Shown one piece after another: positions 5,835 through 7,064 of a DNA stretch of 7,064 nucleotides; positions within the stretch are counted from its first letter, which is position 1; each line of letters begins with the position of its first letter. The DNA lies in assembly GCA_026983685.1 (NCBI GenBank), contig JALSTO010000318.1:1-7064 (forward strand). Reading direction: 5' to 3'. Source of the stretch: Aquificaceae bacterium. GTDB lineage: Bacteria > Aquificota > Aquificia > Aquificales > Aquificaceae. Both the position numbers and the translations under genes were made by a program. The notes beneath the pieces were generated by a model. That model saw nothing but the letters and a program-made list of their open reading frames with translations, was not told the DNA's origin and ran no database searches.

Positions 5835-6789
5835 CCTTCTTGTTTACATACTTGTCAACCGCAAGGGCGGCTTTACAGCCGTCCGCTGCAGCTATAACCG
5901 CCTGTTTTATGTTGGTACACAGAACATCTCCGGCGGCGAATACACCCTGAACTGAGGTCATCATCTCCTCGTTCACAACTATGCAGTCTCCTTCTGTCAT
6001 CTCAACCTGACCCATCAGGAAGTCCACCGACGGCTTCGTTCCTCCCAAGAATATAAACACACCGTTCACCTCAAGAGTTTTTTCTTCCATGGAGGATAGG
6101 TCCTTCAGCTTTAAGCCTTTGACCAGCTGGTCCCCTACTATCTCAATAACCCTGTGACGAAGAAGTACCTCAACGTTTTCAAGCTCGTTGAATTCTTCAA
6201 TTACCTCTTGAGGTGCCTTTATCCTGCTTCCGGGCACAACGAAGTAAACCTTACTGGCGAACCTCGCTATAAACTGGGCTTCCTCTATGCCGTAGTCATC
6301 CTCACCTATCACAGCCACAGGCTGATCCTTGAAGAAGGCAGCATCACATACACCGCAGTAAGATACACCCCTTCCGAGAAACTCGTCCTCTCCCTTGAAC
6401 TTGTTTGCCCTCTCCATAGCCCCCGAAGCCACTATAATGGCCTTTCCCCTGAACTCCCTTCCATCAATGGTAAAAACCTTCTTGACCTCTCCCGCCAAAT
6501 CGGTGGCTATCACCTTTCCCCTGACGAAGTGAGCTCCGAAGCTCTTAGCCTGTTCCCTCATTATCTTCAGAAGGTCGTAGCCGGAGAGTGGTCCCGGAAC
6601 ACCCGGGTAGTTTTCTATCTGCTGGGTTACACCGAGGGCTCCGTCAGCCTCCGCCCTGTAAAGGACGAGAGTCTTGAGCCCAGCACGGGCTGTGTATATG
6701 GCAGCGGTGGTGCCGGCAGGACCGGCACCGATAATGATCACATCGTAGAGCTCTTCGGGCTGATAGTTGAGTCCGAAGTCAACGCCCAT
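5812..6789 (-). CDS. trxB: Thioredoxin-reductase-like flavoprotein disulfide reductase with altered NAD(P)H site
   Basis: The 325-residue protein has the low-molecular-weight thioredoxin reductase layout: FAD domain with GAGPAG (21-26), redox centre C145-GV-C148-DA (usual CATCDG), a central nucleotide-binding domain, and the FAD motif GVFAAGDV (282-289) followed by IKQAVIAAADG (294-304). In the central domain the glycine motif, normally GGGxSA or GGGNTA, reads GEDDYG (162-167), placing acidic residues where NAD(P)H phosphates bind. The HRRxxxR motif that recognises the NADPH 2'-phosphate is replaced by VPGSRIKAPQ (185-194). It therefore may use another donor, as the ferredoxin-dependent flavin thioredoxin reductases and related disulfide oxidoreductases do. 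GGAGG (6797-6801) is 7 nt upstream of ATG 6789. It follows the peroxiredoxin gene by 41 nt, suggesting one transcript and a role in peroxide defence. The symbol is by family; a thioredoxin substrate is assumed, not shown. Confidence 0.86.
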   Translation of the reverse strand: MGVDFGLNYQPEELYDVIIIGAGPAGTTAAIYTARAGLKTLVLYRAEADGALGVTQQIENYPGVPGPLSGYDLLKIMREQAKSFGAHFVRGKVIATDLAGEVKKVFTIDGREFRGKAIIVASGAMERANKFKGEDEFLGRGVSYCGVCDAAFFKDQPVAVIGEDDYGIEEAQFIARFASKVYFVVPGSRIKAPQEVIEEFNELENVEVLLRHRVIEIVGDQLVKGLKLKDLSSMEEKTLEVNGVFIFLGGTKPSVDFLMGQVEMTEGDCIVVNEEMMTSVQGVFAAGDVLCTNIKQAVIAAADGCKAALAVDKYVNKKAKITSQW

Positions 6790-6830
6790 TCCCTTACCTC
6801 CTGTTGAACCCTATTGCAAACAATGTGCCA

Positions 6831-7064
6831 CTATCCCTCAAGGGCTTCGTAAACCTTGCCCACAATATCCTCCGAGGGCTTAAGGGTCTTCTTGCCCGGC
6901 TCCCACTTAGCAGGACACGCCTCTTCAGGGTGGCTCATCAGATAAACGTTAGCTTTCATCTTCCTGACAAGCTCCTCCGCATTTCTTCCAACATTGTAGT
7001 AGTTAATTTCCGAATTGACAAGAACTCCATCGGGATTTATTATGAACGTTCCCCTGAGAGACAT
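6831..7064 (-). CDS. Typical 2-Cys peroxiredoxin (AhpC/Prx family), C-terminal part only
   Basis: The last 77 residues of a cytoplasmic thiol peroxidase are present; the N-terminal part with the peroxidatic cysteine lies beyond the right edge, and the Met at 7062-7064 is internal. The fragment begins with the conserved SLRGTFIINPDGVL strand-turn, continues through NYYNVGRNAEELVRKMKA, and has the resolving-cysteine motif EEACPAKW (C50 of the fragment). A tail of PGKKTLKPSEDIVGKV follows, typical of the longer bacterial/archaeal AhpC-like peroxiredoxins. It reduces hydrogen peroxide or organic peroxides and must be re-reduced by a disulfide reductase system. The reductase-like gene 41 nt downstream on the same strand is the obvious partner. 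The stop is TAG at 6831-6833. Confidence 0.93.
   Translation of the reverse strand: MSLRGTFIINPDGVLVNSEINYYNVGRNAEELVRKMKANVYLMSHPEEACPAKWEPGKKTLKPSEDIVGKVYEALEG

Noticed and set aside
6154..6807. A 217-codon open frame on the plus strand
   Set aside because: It is wholly antisense to the thioredoxin-reductase-like gene, has no recognisable domain and no good ribosome binding site; it is a by-product of that gene's codon pattern.
6790..6830. Possible promoter or terminator between the peroxiredoxin and reductase genes
   Set aside because: Only a GGAGG ribosome binding site is visible; an ATTG-caaa-CAAT stem is too short and has no T-run. The two genes are more likely co-transcribed.
1..7064. 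CRISPR arrays, tRNA or rRNA genes, and tandem repeats
   Set aside because: Coding sequence fills nearly the whole window; no repeat-spacer pattern or RNA gene signature was found by eye, and no non-coding stretch exceeds about 90 bp.

Overview
The window looks like a chromosomal segment from a thermophilic, autotrophic bacterium of the Aquificales type (Hydrogenobacter/Aquifex-like). The evidence is a five-subunit 2-oxoacid:ferredoxin oxidoreductase operon of the kind known from Hydrogenobacter, the Lys/Glu-rich proteins, heavy use of ATA (Ile) and AGG/AGA (Arg) codons, and tight head-to-tail packing with strong GGAGG ribosome binding sites. The taxon is inferred from gene content alone.

Left part (1-1569, minus strand): a DNA-processing protein DprA gene reads leftward. 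It is followed after 14 nt by the first 185 codons of a DHA2-family (EmrB/QacA-like) drug-efflux MFS transporter, which runs off the left edge. Its reading frame has no stop inside the window, so it is easily missed.

Centre: a 90-bp divergent intergenic region (1570-1659) carries a plausible plus-strand promoter overlapped by a perfect 7-bp inverted repeat, plus a smaller palindrome near dprA. From here a six-gene operon runs rightward (1660-5834). It encodes a small 2[4Fe-4S] subunit, a subunit resembling the CO dehydrogenase/acetyl-CoA synthase epsilon subunit, a Uma2-family (DUF820) nuclease-fold protein, and the alpha, beta and gamma subunits of the oxidoreductase. All junctions after the first are overlaps of 1 to 11 nt. 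The subunit order (ferredoxin-like, CODH-epsilon-like, A, B, G) fits what I recall as porEDABG of Hydrogenobacter thermophilus, so pyruvate is the favoured substrate. 2-oxoglutarate cannot be excluded from sequence alone. In such organisms the enzyme would run in the CO2-fixing direction, making pyruvate from acetyl-CoA, CO2 and reduced ferredoxin in the cytoplasm next to the reductive TCA cycle. The Uma2 gene between porD and porA is not a known subunit and is the main oddity of the operon.

Right part (5812-7064, minus strand): a thioredoxin-reductase-like flavoprotein overlaps the end of porG tail-to-tail by 23 nt. It lies 41 nt downstream of a typical 2-Cys peroxiredoxin whose 5' part is beyond the right edge. 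The reductase keeps its FAD sites and a CxxC centre but has lost the glycine-rich NADPH motif and the HRRxxxR motif, so its electron donor may not be NADPH. A peroxidase plus its disulfide reductase next to an oxygen-sensitive ferredoxin-linked enzyme makes sense as oxidative-stress protection.
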